Assembly (NCBI RefSeq): GCF_003967515.1 | Contig: NZ_BIFQ01000002.1 | Coordinates: 2,604,001 to 2,668,000, forward strand | Source of the DNA: Dictyobacter aurantiacus | Lineage (GTDB): Bacteria; Chloroflexota; Ktedonobacteria; Ktedonobacterales; Ktedonobacteraceae | DNA length: 64,000 bases | Direction: 5' to 3' | Shown: in pieces, positions 1 to 8,821 of the stretch | Layout: each line of letters begins with the position of its first letter | How positions within the stretch are numbered: the stretch's first letter is position 1 | The notes under the pieces: model-generated | Databases searched by the model: none | Told to the model about the DNA's origin: nothing | What the model saw: only the letters and a program-made list of their open reading frames with translations | Made by a program: the position numbers and the translations under genes

Positions 1-581
1 GCGCTCAACTGTTGGACAACATCGCGTATGTCACATCTGACGATCCGGTTATAGGGAAGCTTGCTGAGCAGCATCGCCATGCCGCAGGTGTCGGTCAGGG
101 CGGAATAGGTCAAGCCACCACCCACGAATGCGGCCAGCCAGGCCAGCGGCTTCCAGAGGAAGAGCGAGCCCAGCACACTGAGCAGGACCAGCGAACCAGC
201 CACGCCGCGTACCTGGCGCTCCATGCTCCAGATCTGTTTGCCCTGGTTGACTGGCCGCCGGGCCTGTTGCCAGGCGCTGATGCCTCCTTGCAGCACATGA
301 AATTGCTCCAGGCTGGTCGTATCAAAGACTCTGGCCGCCTGTTCGGCGCGTGCGCCACTGCGGCAGACGAGGACGACCGGTGCCTGAAGCGCGTTCGCCA
401 GCTCCGTTTTATGTTCAGGAAGCCGGTCCAGGGGGACGTTATAGCTTCCGGGAATATGCATTGATTGGTATTCGGCAGGAGTACGTACATCGATGATTTT
501 GATTTCTCGCCCTGCCTTCAACAGCTCTTCCAACTCGTGTACATCAATCGTGCGTCCGAAGCTCTTTTTTGCCAATGCCAT
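1..581 (-). CDS. Rhodanese-like sulfurtransferase with C-terminal membrane domain (partial)
   Basis: The reading frame starts at ATG 581 behind a GGAG ribosome site and runs off the left edge (193 codons visible). Residues 1-100 form a rhodanese domain: the DVRTPAEY substrate-loop motif is followed by the active-site loop CRSGAR, whose Cys would carry the persulfide. A hydrophobic stretch after about residue 125 (GSLVLLSVLGSLFLW and onward) resembles the DUF2892 membrane segment of YgaP-type inner-membrane rhodaneses. The inferred role is sulfane-sulfur transfer at the membrane, perhaps linked to sulfur import or export. The TauE/SafE remnant and the molybdenum oxidoreductase nearby fit a sulfur theme. 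The true C-terminus is outside the window. Family assignment is confident; the physiological donor and acceptor are unknown. Confidence 0.88.
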   Translation of the reverse strand, partial: MALAKKSFGRTIDVHELEELLKAGREIKIIDVRTPAEYQSMHIPGSYNVPLDRLPEHKTELANALQAPVVLVCRSGARAEQAARVFDTTSLEQFHVLQGGISAWQQARRPVNQGKQIWSMERQVRGVAGSLVLLSVLGSLFLWKPLAWLAAFVGGGLTYSALTDTCGMAMLLSKLPYNRIVRCDIRDVVQQLS

Positions 582-1133
582 ATGTTCGTTCTCCAAATTT
601 TCTCTTGTAGTGGTATGCGTGAAGAGAGCGCGACGCGATCTCTTGCCATAGTCATCATTGAACGTGCTCATCAATAAGATGGAGCTCTTGTTCTGTTCTC
701 CTTTTTTTGATGCAGGCGACCAATGATTGGTTACATCGCTACGCCATGAATATAGAGGGGCACGTTCTTGCTCTATCTTTTCTGATGCAGCTTCCCAGCC
801 AGTGGTTACATTTTCATTGTGGAGATTGAGAGCGTCCGATTGTTCTCCCTCATATTCCCTGCTACAACTTTGATGAATCAGCATTAAAGCAGGTGGCAAG
901 GGGAGCGTTGAAAGGAGTCACATATTTGCCAGGGAGGGGAGCCATTTTCTATGAGCACCGTCGTCTTCTGATCGCTGTCATACTATTCCAGGTCGTTATG
1001 GAATCTATAAAATATATGACTTTTCATCATGGCGGAGATGAGATATTCTTATAGTAGCCGCAACCAATAAACGTTCGATTGGTATTCACTGAAAAGATGA
1101 AGAGAGCAGAGAGCACTGCATAGAGGAATAATT
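582..1133. promoter_or_regulatory. Intergenic region between divergent rhodanese and sigma-factor genes
   Basis: No convincing gene lies in this 550-bp stretch. It separates the divergently transcribed rhodanese and ECF sigma factor genes, so it should hold both promoters. Its one notable structure is a pair of imperfect direct repeats spaced 75 bp, listed separately. No canonical -35/-10 pair could be assigned with confidence. Confidence 0.5.
700..811. repeat. Imperfect direct repeats with 75-bp period
   Basis: Two copies, about 700-736 and 775-811, share a T-rich start, then GATGCAG, and end with GGTTACAT. Both anchor words are exactly 75 bp apart between copies (709 to 784, 729 to 804). 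The spacing is close to seven helical turns, so a repeated regulator-binding site on one face of the DNA is possible. A decayed tandem duplication is the simpler alternative. Confidence 0.45.
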
Positions 1134-1730
1134 ATGGAGAAACCCTGGGACATCGAGCTGGAGATCTATAAAAATGAAGAGGAGTTGCTGGAGGGTTTGC
1201 GCCGCAACGAGAAGATGGCGTGTACCTGTATGCTCAAGCGGTTCGCGCATCGACTCTATCTGCTGGCGCGCCGCCTGGTGAATAATGATGCCGATGCTGA
1301 GGAAATCCTGCAGGAAAGTTTTATCCAGGCGTGCCGCCATATTGGAAGCTTTGAAGGAAAAAGTAGTCTCCACACCTGGTTGTATCGCATCGTGACGAAT
1401 GCGGCCTTCATGAAGCAGCGCCGCCACCAGCCAGAAATGCTTCCTCTTTCCATTGGAGGCGATAGTGAGCATACTGATCATGCGCTGACGCTGGTCGATG
1501 AAGAGCATACTCCTGATGAGGAGATGCTTCAGCAAGAGATTCGGAGCGCGATTCGTGAGGCACTGGTTCAATTACCCGATTCGTTGCGCGAGGCGTTTAT
1601 TCTGCGCCATGTTGAGGGGCTCAGTACCAGAGCCGCTGCGGAGAAATTAGGCATCGCGGAATCCGCTTTGAAGGTTCGCCTCTACCGTGCGCGTCAGACG
1701 CTGCAAACCCTGCTTGCTACCTATCGCTAA
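1134..1730 (+). CDS. ECF-type RNA polymerase sigma factor
   Basis: A 198-residue protein of usual ECF sigma length. Region 2 lies around residues 25-95, with the DADAEEILQESFIQA core helix that contacts RNA polymerase and the HTWLYRIVTNAA promoter-melting helix. Region 4 is at about 135-195, with LPDSLREAFILRHVEGLS followed by a helix-turn-helix (AAAEKLGIAESALKVRLYRAR) that would read the -35 element. The start ATG has GAGG a few bases upstream. No anti-sigma gene is adjacent, so the controlling signal is not evident. Divergent transcription from the rhodanese gene and proximity to the Fe-S/NrfD operon make those genes candidate targets, which is inference only. Confidence 0.93.
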   Translation: MEKPWDIELEIYKNEEELLEGLRRNEKMACTCMLKRFAHRLYLLARRLVNNDADAEEILQESFIQACRHIGSFEGKSSLHTWLYRIVTNAAFMKQRRHQPEMLPLSIGGDSEHTDHALTLVDEEHTPDEEMLQQEIRSAIREALVQLPDSLREAFILRHVEGLSTRAAAEKLGIAESALKVRLYRARQTLQTLLATYR

Positions 1731-1796
1731 CTGCCCTTCTATCCTATTGTGGGCTCGAACACTATACCTTGAGAACTGTTGCGGTCGTCTGTGAAG

Positions 1797-2066
1797 TCAT
1801 CGCCTTCCCTGATACGTGAAACAAGCCGTATGATTGGGAAGAGTGCACGATGTCGTGGTGGATACTTTCATCGGTAGGCGTATCAAGGTATCCATGGCTA
1901 GCACCTTAAAACTACTGCTGCCAATGCCGAGCAGGCCGGAGATCTGGCTTGCAACATACATCATGCCAAATCCATACGGCGTACGCGTCACTTCAGAGTT
2001 CACCTCGCCCAGTTTCTGATCGGGATAGCTGCCATTCAGGCTGGGAGATTGGCCCGGCGATCATTT
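1797..2066 (-). pseudogene. Fragment of a TauE/SafE-family sulfite/anion exporter
   Basis: An 85-codon stretch without start or proper end reads LGEVNSEVTRTPYGFGMM, then SQISGLLGIGSSSFKVLAMD, then RLPMKVSTTTS. This matches the start of the second repeat of TauE/SafE permeases, where GLLGIGGG, KVPAL and PMKVATATS are typical. An in-frame TGA lies just upstream near 2066, and the sequence after TTTS no longer fits the family. Both flanks are missing, so it is a remnant. Known family members export sulfite, sulfonates or related anions. Its place between a rhodanese gene and a molybdenum oxidoreductase operon suggests a former sulfur cluster. Assignment is from motif memory. Confidence 0.6.
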
Positions 2067-2097
2067 TAACACCTTGAGGAAGAGGAGCGCCCAGAGA

Positions 2098-2988
2098 GTG
2101 AATTTACACCAATTACGTATCTTTTGTAGTGTGGTTGAGCACAATAGCTACACCAGGGCCGCGGAGGCTCTGTTTATGACCCAGCCAGCGGTCAGCCTGC
2201 AGGTACAGGCGCTCGAACAGAGCCTACAGATCAAGCTGCTGGAGCGTGTCAATCAGCGGTTTGTGCTGACGGAGGCAGGTCAGGCCCTCTATCAGTGCGC
2301 GTTGCCCATGCTTAATGCGGAGGCAGAAGCTGAACGGGTTATCGCGGAAATCAAAGGGATCGCGCGGGGACGACTGGTGGTGGCGGCGAACACGACGGGT
2401 GGCATGTATGTGGTGCCTCCTCTGCTGGCTCACTACAAAGAGTTGCGACCAGAGAGCGAACTGCTCCTGCAGATTGATGCGACCGAGCGCTTAATCGAAC
2501 GAGCCCGGCAGGGGATTATCGACCTGGCCTTTGCCTGTGGCTCCATTGTTCATCCAGATCTGACCGTGGAGACGATCGGGATGGACACGCTCACCCTGAT
2601 TCTCTCCTCGCGTCATCCGCTGGCAGCACGCTCCGCTCTCTCGCTTGAAGAAGTCGTCTCTCAGCCTTTTATTGTCCCTGAAACGATCTCGCGTACGCGC
2701 CAGTTGATTGAGCAGACAATGCGCGAGCGTGGCTACACGCTTAAAATCGCCATGCACTTTCAGGGGACCGAGCCGGTCAAGAAGGCTGTTGAGTCGAATC
2801 TGGGAGTTGGCATGGTTTCCAGTGCGGCCGTGATACATGAGGTCCGGGGCGGTACGCTCCGCGCGATGCCAATCACGGATCTGGAACTCACACGTCCTCT
2901 GGTGATGTTTTACCGCCGGGGTAAGTATTTTGGGCCAATGGCACGCGATTTCATGGCCTATGTTCGGGCGTATCCTTTCCCCTCATAA
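2098..2988 (+). CDS. LysR-family transcriptional regulator
   Basis: A 296-residue protein when started at GTG 2098, which gives the usual LysR opening (NLHQLRIFCSVVEHNSYTRA) and has AGAGGAG about 10 bases upstream. An in-frame TTG at 2074 is less likely. Residues 1-60 hold the winged helix-turn-helix with MTQPAVSLQVQALE as recognition region; residues 90-290 form the periplasmic-binding-like effector domain. The gene lies 150 bp upstream of the Fe-S/NrfD-molybdopterin operon and points the same way, so it probably controls it. LysR proteins acting on sulfur or anion metabolism (CysB, CbbR types) are precedents, but nothing here identifies the effector. Confidence 0.93.
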   Translation: MNLHQLRIFCSVVEHNSYTRAAEALFMTQPAVSLQVQALEQSLQIKLLERVNQRFVLTEAGQALYQCALPMLNAEAEAERVIAEIKGIARGRLVVAANTTGGMYVVPPLLAHYKELRPESELLLQIDATERLIERARQGIIDLAFACGSIVHPDLTVETIGMDTLTLILSSRHPLAARSALSLEEVVSQPFIVPETISRTRQLIEQTMRERGYTLKIAMHFQGTEPVKKAVESNLGVGMVSSAAVIHEVRGGTLRAMPITDLELTRPLVMFYRRGKYFGPMARDFMAYVRAYPFPS

Positions 2989-3141
2989 AGAAACCTTTAT
3001 GGGGAATATGAGGAAGATAAATTAGACAAATACCCCCTGCTATCTTACACTAAGACCTGGAACCAGAGAGCGGCCTCTGCCACGCTGTTCGTGTGCTCAG
3101 TGGAGAGTATCCATCAACTCAATGTGAGAGAGAAGAAGCTT

Positions 3142-4806
3142 ATGACGAAATATGCATTCGTTATTGACCAACGAAAGTGTATCGGCTGCCACGCCTGTAC
3201 AGTTGCATGCAAAGCTGAACATGATGTGCCTATCGGGGTCAATCGCACCTGGGTCAAATATATTGAGCGGGGCACGTTTCCTGATACCCGTCGTCACTTC
3301 CTGGTCAATCGCTGCAACCATTGCGATAACGCACCGTGTGTAGCGATCTGTCCTACGAAGGCGCTCTATAAACGGGATGATGGCATCGTCGATTTTGATG
3401 CGCGGCGCTGCATCGGGTGTAAATCGTGTATGCAGGCCTGCCCCTATGACGCGCTCTATATTGATCCATCCAGCCATACGGCTGCCAAGTGTAACTACTG
3501 CGCCCACCGTACCGAGTTGGGCCTTGAACCAGCCTGCGTAGTGGTGTGTCCGGAACGCGCTATTATTGCTGGCGACATGCAGGATACGCAGACAGAGATC
3601 GCGCAACTGATCGCGCGTGAGCCGGTACGCGTGCGCAAGCCAGAACAGGGGACAGGCCCCAATGTGTATTACCTGGGAGCGGATGAGGCCGCGATCAATC
3701 CAGAAGAGTCTCTTCAGGAACTGCCACATATGACGATGTGGAGTACACTGCTGCAATCTCAGCGTGAAGCAGGGCATGCATTTGATTCCGCCCGATCGCT
3801 ACGCCCTGAGAAACAGCGGACCGCGTTTGCATCTCCCCAACAAGGATCCACGTTGGATCTCCCAGCGATATCCGTATCAGATCAGGCTGGAGCCTTTCAC
3901 GTTGCGCGTTCGCATATTGTCTATGATCCGCCCAAAGAGCGGTCTCCCTGGGGATGGATGGTGTCGGCGTACCTGGGAACGAAGTCGATCGGCGCAGGTG
4001 CCATGCTGGTAGCTGCCGCAATCCTGATCCTGCATGGATTCCAGGGAACCATGAGCACGGGATGGCATACCCTGCTTGGTATCAGCGCACCTATCATTGG
4101 TGGCCTCGGTATCGCGTTGACGTTGCTGCTGCTGGTTGCCGATCTCAAACGTCCCGCACGCGCTCTGTTTCTCTTGACGAAGGGCAATCCCACCTCCTGG
4201 TTGGTGTGGGGAGGATATATTCTTGGCGTCTTCGGCCTGGTTGAGGTTCTCTGGTTTGGGGCGGCCTTGTTCCACCTCGCAACGCTGCTCCAGATTTTGT
4301 TGCTTCCCACGCTGCTTCTGGCTGTTGCCGCTGCTGGATATACAGCTTTTCTGTTTGGTCAGGCTGAGGGACGAGATTTCTGGCAAAGTCCTCTGCTCTT
4401 GCCTATCCTCCTGGTTCAGGCCGTGCTGGCTGGAGCGGCGAGTCTGGGCATCGTTTCCTGGCTGCCTGGCGCAGATGGAACCCTCACACGGCTTTTCACG
4501 CCGCTGCTGCTCAGCGCGATTGTGGTGCATATCTGTTTGGTGCTGATTGAGGTCTTTGGCAGCCATAGTAGCCGCCATATTGCTGCCGCGGCGCACACGA
4601 TGATGACAGCCAGGCTGCGGCCGTTCTTCTTGTATCTTTTCCTGGGCGCCGGGTCGCTCCTGCCCGTCGTGTTGTTGGTTCTGGCCTTGCTGCTGCCTGG
4701 TGCTCAGCTACTCTTACTGGGTCTCGCGGGACTGCTCGCCTTGTCTGGTCTATTCGCCTACGAGCATTGTTTTGTGGTAGCCGGACAGGCCGTTCCTCTA
4801 AGTTAG
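3142..4806 (+). CDS. Fused four-cluster ferredoxin (PsrB/DmsB-like) and NrfD-type membrane subunit
   Basis: A 554-residue fusion; ATG 3142 is preceded by GAGAGAGAAG. Residues 1-185 carry four Cys clusters (CIGCHACTVAC, CNHCDNAPCVAIC, CIGCKSCMQAC, and CNYC with ACVVVC), enough for four [4Fe-4S] centres as in PsrB, DmsB and SoeB. From about residue 270 there are roughly eight membrane segments with NrfD/PsrC features: DLKRPARA, NPTSWLVWGGYIL, a YTAFLFGQAEGRDFW loop, and a final FVVAGQ. In related complexes these two parts are usually separate proteins; here one polypeptide would pass electrons between the quinone pool and the molybdenum subunit encoded 30 bp downstream. No signal peptide is visible, so the Fe-S part should be cytoplasmic unless inserted otherwise. 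Confidence 0.9.
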   Translation: MTKYAFVIDQRKCIGCHACTVACKAEHDVPIGVNRTWVKYIERGTFPDTRRHFLVNRCNHCDNAPCVAICPTKALYKRDDGIVDFDARRCIGCKSCMQACPYDALYIDPSSHTAAKCNYCAHRTELGLEPACVVVCPERAIIAGDMQDTQTEIAQLIAREPVRVRKPEQGTGPNVYYLGADEAAINPEESLQELPHMTMWSTLLQSQREAGHAFDSARSLRPEKQRTAFASPQQGSTLDLPAISVSDQAGAFHVARSHIVYDPPKERSPWGWMVSAYLGTKSIGAGAMLVAAAILILHGFQGTMSTGWHTLLGISAPIIGGLGIALTLLLLVADLKRPARALFLLTKGNPTSWLVWGGYILGVFGLVEVLWFGAALFHLATLLQILLLPTLLLAVAAAGYTAFLFGQAEGRDFWQSPLLLPILLVQAVLAGAASLGIVSWLPGADGTLTRLFTPLLLSAIVVHICLVLIEVFGSHSSRHIAAAAHTMMTARLRPFFLYLFLGAGSLLPVVLLVLALLLPGAQLLLLGLAGLLALSGLFAYEHCFVVAGQAVPLS

Positions 4807-4836
4807 CGTGTCGCATCGATAGAATGGAAAGGATCA

Positions 4837-7683
4837 ATGATGAAAGAGCAAGCACAACCTATGCAATACGCCCCCAATGGCGAGCTCATGCGCGTTGCTG
4901 ACCTGGCGTCTTGTCCACCGCCTGAGCGGTGGAACGACTGGATGGAATATGATGCGAAAGAGTGGCCGCGCAAGGTTGAACGACACTACGAGCTGATCCC
5001 AACAATCTGCTTCAATTGCGAGGCCGCCTGTGGGCTGCTCGCTTATATCGATAAGGAATCGGGCCGCGTCAAAAAATTCGAGGGCAATCCGTATCATCCT
5101 GGTAGCCGTGGGCGCAACTGCGCCAAGGGTCCCGCCACGATCAACCAGGTGCACGATCCAGAGCGCATCCTCTACCCGTTGAAGCGCGTGGGAAAACGTG
5201 GCGAGGGCAAATGGGAGCGCACGTCCTGGGATGAGGTGTTAGAGACGCTGGCTGCCAAGATCCGCGCCGCGATCGTCGATGATCGCCGGGACGAGGTGAT
5301 GTATCATGTGGGCCGTCCCGGCCACGATGGATATATGGAACGCGTGCTGGGAGCCTGGGGGGTGGATGGGCATAATAGTCACACCAATGTGTGTTCCTCA
5401 TCGGGGCGTTTCGGCTATCATATCTGGTGTGGCATGGATCGCCCCTCGCCTGATCATGCGCATGCGCGCCTGATTTTACTCATCAGTTCCCACCTGGAGA
5501 CAGGTCACTATTTTAACCCCCAGGCCCAGCGCATTATCGAGGGCAAGATGAAGGGGGCAAAGCTGGTGGTGATGGACCCGCGCCTCTCCAACACGGCCAG
5601 TATGGCCGATTCCTGGCTTGCGACGTGGCCGGGTTCGGAAGCCGCGGTTCTGCTGGCGATGGTGCGCATCATTCTGGTTGAGCAACTGTATAATCGCGAG
5701 TATATGCGCCGCTGGGTCAACTGGCAAGCATATATGGAGGCGGAATACCCGGACGAGCCGCCAACCTTTGAGGCGTTCATCGCGCAATTGATCAAAGACT
5801 ATGCCGACTATACCCCTGAGTTCGCGGCCCAGGAAAGCGGGGTGGCGGCCGAGACCATTGTCGATGTGGCGCGTCAGATTGGGCAGGCCGGGACCGCTTT
5901 TGCGGCCCATACCTGGCGTGCTGCCAGCGCTGGCAACCTCGGCGGCTGGCAGGTTTCGCGCGCCCTCTGGTTCCTCTCGGTGCTCACTGGTAGTATCGGC
6001 ACTCCTGGCGGGACGGCTCCCCATAGCTGGAATAAATTTGTGCCTGCCCCGTTCTTGAAGCCTGCTCCAACGACGGTCTGGAACGAACTGCTCTTTCCGC
6101 CGGAGTATCCGCTGGCCAATTATGAGATGAGCATCCTGTTGCCGTACTTTCTCAAAGAGGGACGAGGGAAGATCGCCGCCTACTTCACACGCGTCTATAA
6201 CCCGGTCTGGACCAATCCCGATGGGACGGCCTGGATAGAGGCGTTGACCAATGAGCAACAGATCGAATTGCACGCGGCACTGACCCCCACCTGGAACGAA
6301 ACGGCGTGGTACGCCGACTATGTCCTTCCGATGGGCCTGGCCGGGGAACGCCATGATCTCATGAGCCAGGAGACGCATGCCGCGCGCTGGATTGGGTTTC
6401 GGCAGCCGGTGCAGCGGGTCTATAAACAGCGCCATGGGGAGCAGATTGAGTACACGTATCAGGCCAATCCAGGAGAGGTGTGGGAAGAGGATGAGTTCTG
6501 GATTGAGCTCTCCTGGCGCATTGATCCAGATGGGCGCCTGGGGATCCGCAAGTACTTTGAATCTCCGTATCGCGCAGGTGAGAAGCTGACGATTGAGGAA
6601 TACTATCGCTGGATGTTTGAGCATAGCGTTCCCGGTCTGCCTGAGGCGGCTGTACAGGAAGGATTATCCCCACTGGCATATATGCAGAAATACGGTGCCT
6701 TTTCCATTCCAGCGGAAGCCGCTCCTGTGTTTCAGGTGAATGAACAGGAGGTTCCCCCTGACAAGCTGCGCGAAGCAGAGATAGATGCGCATACAGGGAT
6801 TATCTCTCGGCAGGGTGCCCCGATCGGCGTGATGGTGGATGGCGTGGCGCGCGAGGGTTTCCCTACTCCCTCGCGTAAACTGGAATTTTACTCTGCGACC
6901 CTCAAAGAGTGGGGCTGGCCGGATGAGTCCATTCCAGGCTACACCAGGAGCCATGTCCATCCTTCGCAGATCGATCATACACAAGGTGAATATCTGCTCA
7001 TTCCCACCTTTCGCCTGCCGACGCTGATCCACACGCGTTCGCACAATGCGAAATGGCTCAGCGAGATCTCCAATGCCAACCCGGTCTGGGTGCATCCAGT
7101 GGATGCGCAGCGCATTGGGGTCCAGACGGGAGACCTGCTGCGTGTTACGACCGATATTGGGTATTATGTCAATCGGGCCTGGGTGACAGAAGGGATCCGA
7201 CCCGGGGTGGTGGCCTGTTCGCACCATATGGGACGCTGGCGCCTGGAGACAAAACCCGGGGTAGACCGCTGGGCCTCCGCGCAGGTCGCCCTGGGGCGGG
7301 ACGAAGACGGCATCTGGCGCATGCGCCAGGTTGAGGGCGTGCGTCCCTATGCCAGTGCGGACCCCGACTCGTCGCGCATCTTCTGGCGAGAAAGTGGCAT
7401 CCACCAGAATCTGACCTTCCCGGTTCATCCTGATCCGGTTAGTGGCATGCACTGCTGGCACCAGAAAGTGCGGGTGACAGCTGCTCAGGCTGGCGATCGC
7501 TATGGTGATATCCAGGTTGACCCGGCAAAGGCTTATGAGGTGTACCAACAGTGGATGGCGATGGCCCGCCCACAAACGCAGCGGCCTGATGGCTTGCGAC
7601 GCCCCCTCTGGATGCTTCGCCCTTATCGTCCGGCGAACAGTGCCTTTCTCCGTGACACAAAGGCAGCTCATGATCAACGGTAA
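4837..7683 (+). CDS. Molybdopterin oxidoreductase catalytic subunit (DMSO reductase superfamily)
   Basis: A 948-residue protein starting at ATG 4837 (a second ATG follows at once) behind GAAAGGA. Cys58, Cys61, Cys65 and Cys95 form the N-terminal [4Fe-4S] motif. Cys186, in SHTNVCSSSGR, lies where the molybdenum ligand sits in polysulfide and thiosulfate reductases. The C-terminal third has the cofactor-binding barrel with PTPSRKLEF and NAKWLSEISNANPVW. No twin-arginine leader is visible. Together with the upstream Fe-S/NrfD fusion this makes a three-module membrane enzyme. Candidates are a cytoplasm-facing sulfite-oxidising enzyme (SoeABC type) or a polysulfide, thiosulfate or tetrathionate reductase. 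The sulfur context supports this group but does not choose among them. Confidence 0.88.
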   Translation: MMKEQAQPMQYAPNGELMRVADLASCPPPERWNDWMEYDAKEWPRKVERHYELIPTICFNCEAACGLLAYIDKESGRVKKFEGNPYHPGSRGRNCAKGPATINQVHDPERILYPLKRVGKRGEGKWERTSWDEVLETLAAKIRAAIVDDRRDEVMYHVGRPGHDGYMERVLGAWGVDGHNSHTNVCSSSGRFGYHIWCGMDRPSPDHAHARLILLISSHLETGHYFNPQAQRIIEGKMKGAKLVVMDPRLSNTASMADSWLATWPGSEAAVLLAMVRIILVEQLYNREYMRRWVNWQAYMEAEYPDEPPTFEAFIAQLIKDYADYTPEFAAQESGVAAETIVDVARQIGQAGTAFAAHTWRAASAGNLGGWQVSRALWFLSVLTGSIGTPGGTAPHSWNKFVPAPFLKPAPTTVWNELLFPPEYPLANYEMSILLPYFLKEGRGKIAAYFTRVYNPVWTNPDGTAWIEALTNEQQIELHAALTPTWNETAWYADYVLPMGLAGERHDLMSQETHAARWIGFRQPVQRVYKQRHGEQIEYTYQANPGEVWEEDEFWIELSWRIDPDGRLGIRKYFESPYRAGEKLTIEEYYRWMFEHSVPGLPEAAVQEGLSPLAYMQKYGAFSIPAEAAPVFQVNEQEVPPDKLREAEIDAHTGIISRQGAPIGVMVDGVAREGFPTPSRKLEFYSATLKEWGWPDESIPGYTRSHVHPSQIDHTQGEYLLIPTFRLPTLIHTRSHNAKWLSEISNANPVWVHPVDAQRIGVQTGDLLRVTTDIGYYVNRAWVTEGIRPGVVACSHHMGRWRLETKPGVDRWASAQVALGRDEDGIWRMRQVEGVRPYASADPDSSRIFWRESGIHQNLTFPVHPDPVSGMHCWHQKVRVTAAQAGDRYGDIQVDPAKAYEVYQQWMAMARPQTQRPDGLRRPLWMLRPYRPANSAFLRDTKAAHDQR

Positions 7684-7721
7684 TCACTAAGAGCCAGGGC
7701 AGTATGTATACTGCGAGCAAG

Positions 7722-7771
7722 CTCCTTGATTTTCAACAATCAGGGAGGTTGCCCGCCTTTTTCTTTTTCCT
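7722..7771 (+). terminator. Probable terminator after the molybdopterin operon
   Basis: A hairpin with arms 7722-7731 and 7738-7747 (CTCCTTGATT against AATCAGGGAG, one G-U pair) and a six-base loop is followed within ten bases by a T-rich tract. A second small perfect hairpin (GCAGTA-tgta-TACTGC, 7699-7714) lies just before it. Both sit directly after the stop codon of the molybdopterin gene. Confidence 0.65.
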
Positions 7772-7852
7772 CTTGCTCACAGAGCCTTCCCCTGGTATGG
7801 TTAATGGAATTATAATAAGCTGTGATTGTACGTATTCTTACAGCGAGAAGGG

Positions 7853-8767
7853 ATGCACAAAAGTAAAGGGGTGATGAAATATATGGCGCGCTATAATGCA
7901 GAGACACCTGGAATATGGGGAGAATTCATCGATGATGTGAATATCTCACACAAAGGTGAATATATACTCCTACAAGATGGTTGTCAGTTATTTGTCAGAT
8001 CCTGGCAGAAGCAAAATGCTGATGTGCTTTTAATTCTTCACGGCCTGGGAGGGCACGGAGGATGGTATGTTGACCTGGCTAATGAATTATATATGCGTGG
8101 CTTAACGGTATATACCGTGGATCATCGAGGATTTGGCAGATCGCAAGGGCATCCCGGCCACATAGATGTGTATCAACAATATGTGCAAGATATAGTAGAG
8201 GTCATTGCCGAAATTCATAAACGGCATCAATCTGCCAAAGTATACCTCCTGGGACATAGTATGGGGGGGATCTTTGCGACTTATGTTGCAGCTGATTACA
8301 GTCACCTTCTCAATGGTGTTATCTTCTTGAATCCATGGATACAAGATGGTAGCCGACTGTCTTTACGAACAACCGTGTCTATTCTGATTGGAGGGCTCTT
8401 TAAATCTCGTCGCCGTTGGCATGTGGCAGGAGGACACGAAGGAATGACTACCAACAGTGAGGCTGCACGCATGTTAGACGAAGATCCATATTGGGTAAAG
8501 GAGCTTACAGCGACATTTCTTGTCCAAATATTGCGGATGCGTTTGGGAGCGATGAAAAGAGCGGAAAGCGTTGTTCTACCTGCTCTCGTGTTGCAAGCTC
8601 AAGAGGATAAAGTAGTTATTATTGCGGCTACTCATGCCTTCTATGAAGCTTTAAAAAGTAAAGACAAAGAATGGAAAGAATACCCTAATTGGCACCACGA
8701 CACTGAATTTGAAGCTGATAGAGCGTTACTAGACGATGATATTGTAAGCTGGATAGAATCGCATTGA
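7853..8767 (+). CDS. Alpha/beta hydrolase, monoacylglycerol-lipase-like
   Basis: About 304 residues from ATG 7853; ATG 7874 and ATG 7883 (behind AAAGGGG) are alternatives. The hydrolase signature is complete: HGLGGHGG for the oxyanion region, the nucleophile elbow GHSMGG, an acid residue in QAQEDKVV, and a C-terminal His in WHHDTEF. The order and spacing match serine hydrolases of the monoglyceride lipase / lysophospholipase type (Hydrolase_4). A TATAAT-like hexamer lies at 7811-7816 upstream, but no good -35 goes with it. The gene stands alone between the terminator and IS3 debris, so the natural substrate cannot be read from context. Confidence 0.88.
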   Translation: MHKSKGVMKYMARYNAETPGIWGEFIDDVNISHKGEYILLQDGCQLFVRSWQKQNADVLLILHGLGGHGGWYVDLANELYMRGLTVYTVDHRGFGRSQGHPGHIDVYQQYVQDIVEVIAEIHKRHQSAKVYLLGHSMGGIFATYVAADYSHLLNGVIFLNPWIQDGSRLSLRTTVSILIGGLFKSRRRWHVAGGHEGMTTNSEAARMLDEDPYWVKELTATFLVQILRMRLGAMKRAESVVLPALVLQAQEDKVVIIAATHAFYEALKSKDKEWKEYPNWHHDTEFEADRALLDDDIVSWIESH

Positions 8768-8821
8768 TATAATTGCGATATGAGCAAAACTTCTGTAAAG
8801 TACCCAGTAAAAGAGACATTC

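Noticed and set aside
3059-3090. GGAACC near 3059 as an ECF sigma promoter for the Fe-S/NrfD operon
   Set aside because: The -35-like word is there but no convincing -10 follows at the right distance, so the link to the nearby sigma factor is unproven.
3097-4596. Long antisense frames opposite the Fe-S/NrfD and molybdopterin genes
   Set aside because: They mirror the codon pattern of strongly supported genes and show no domains, so they are shadows.
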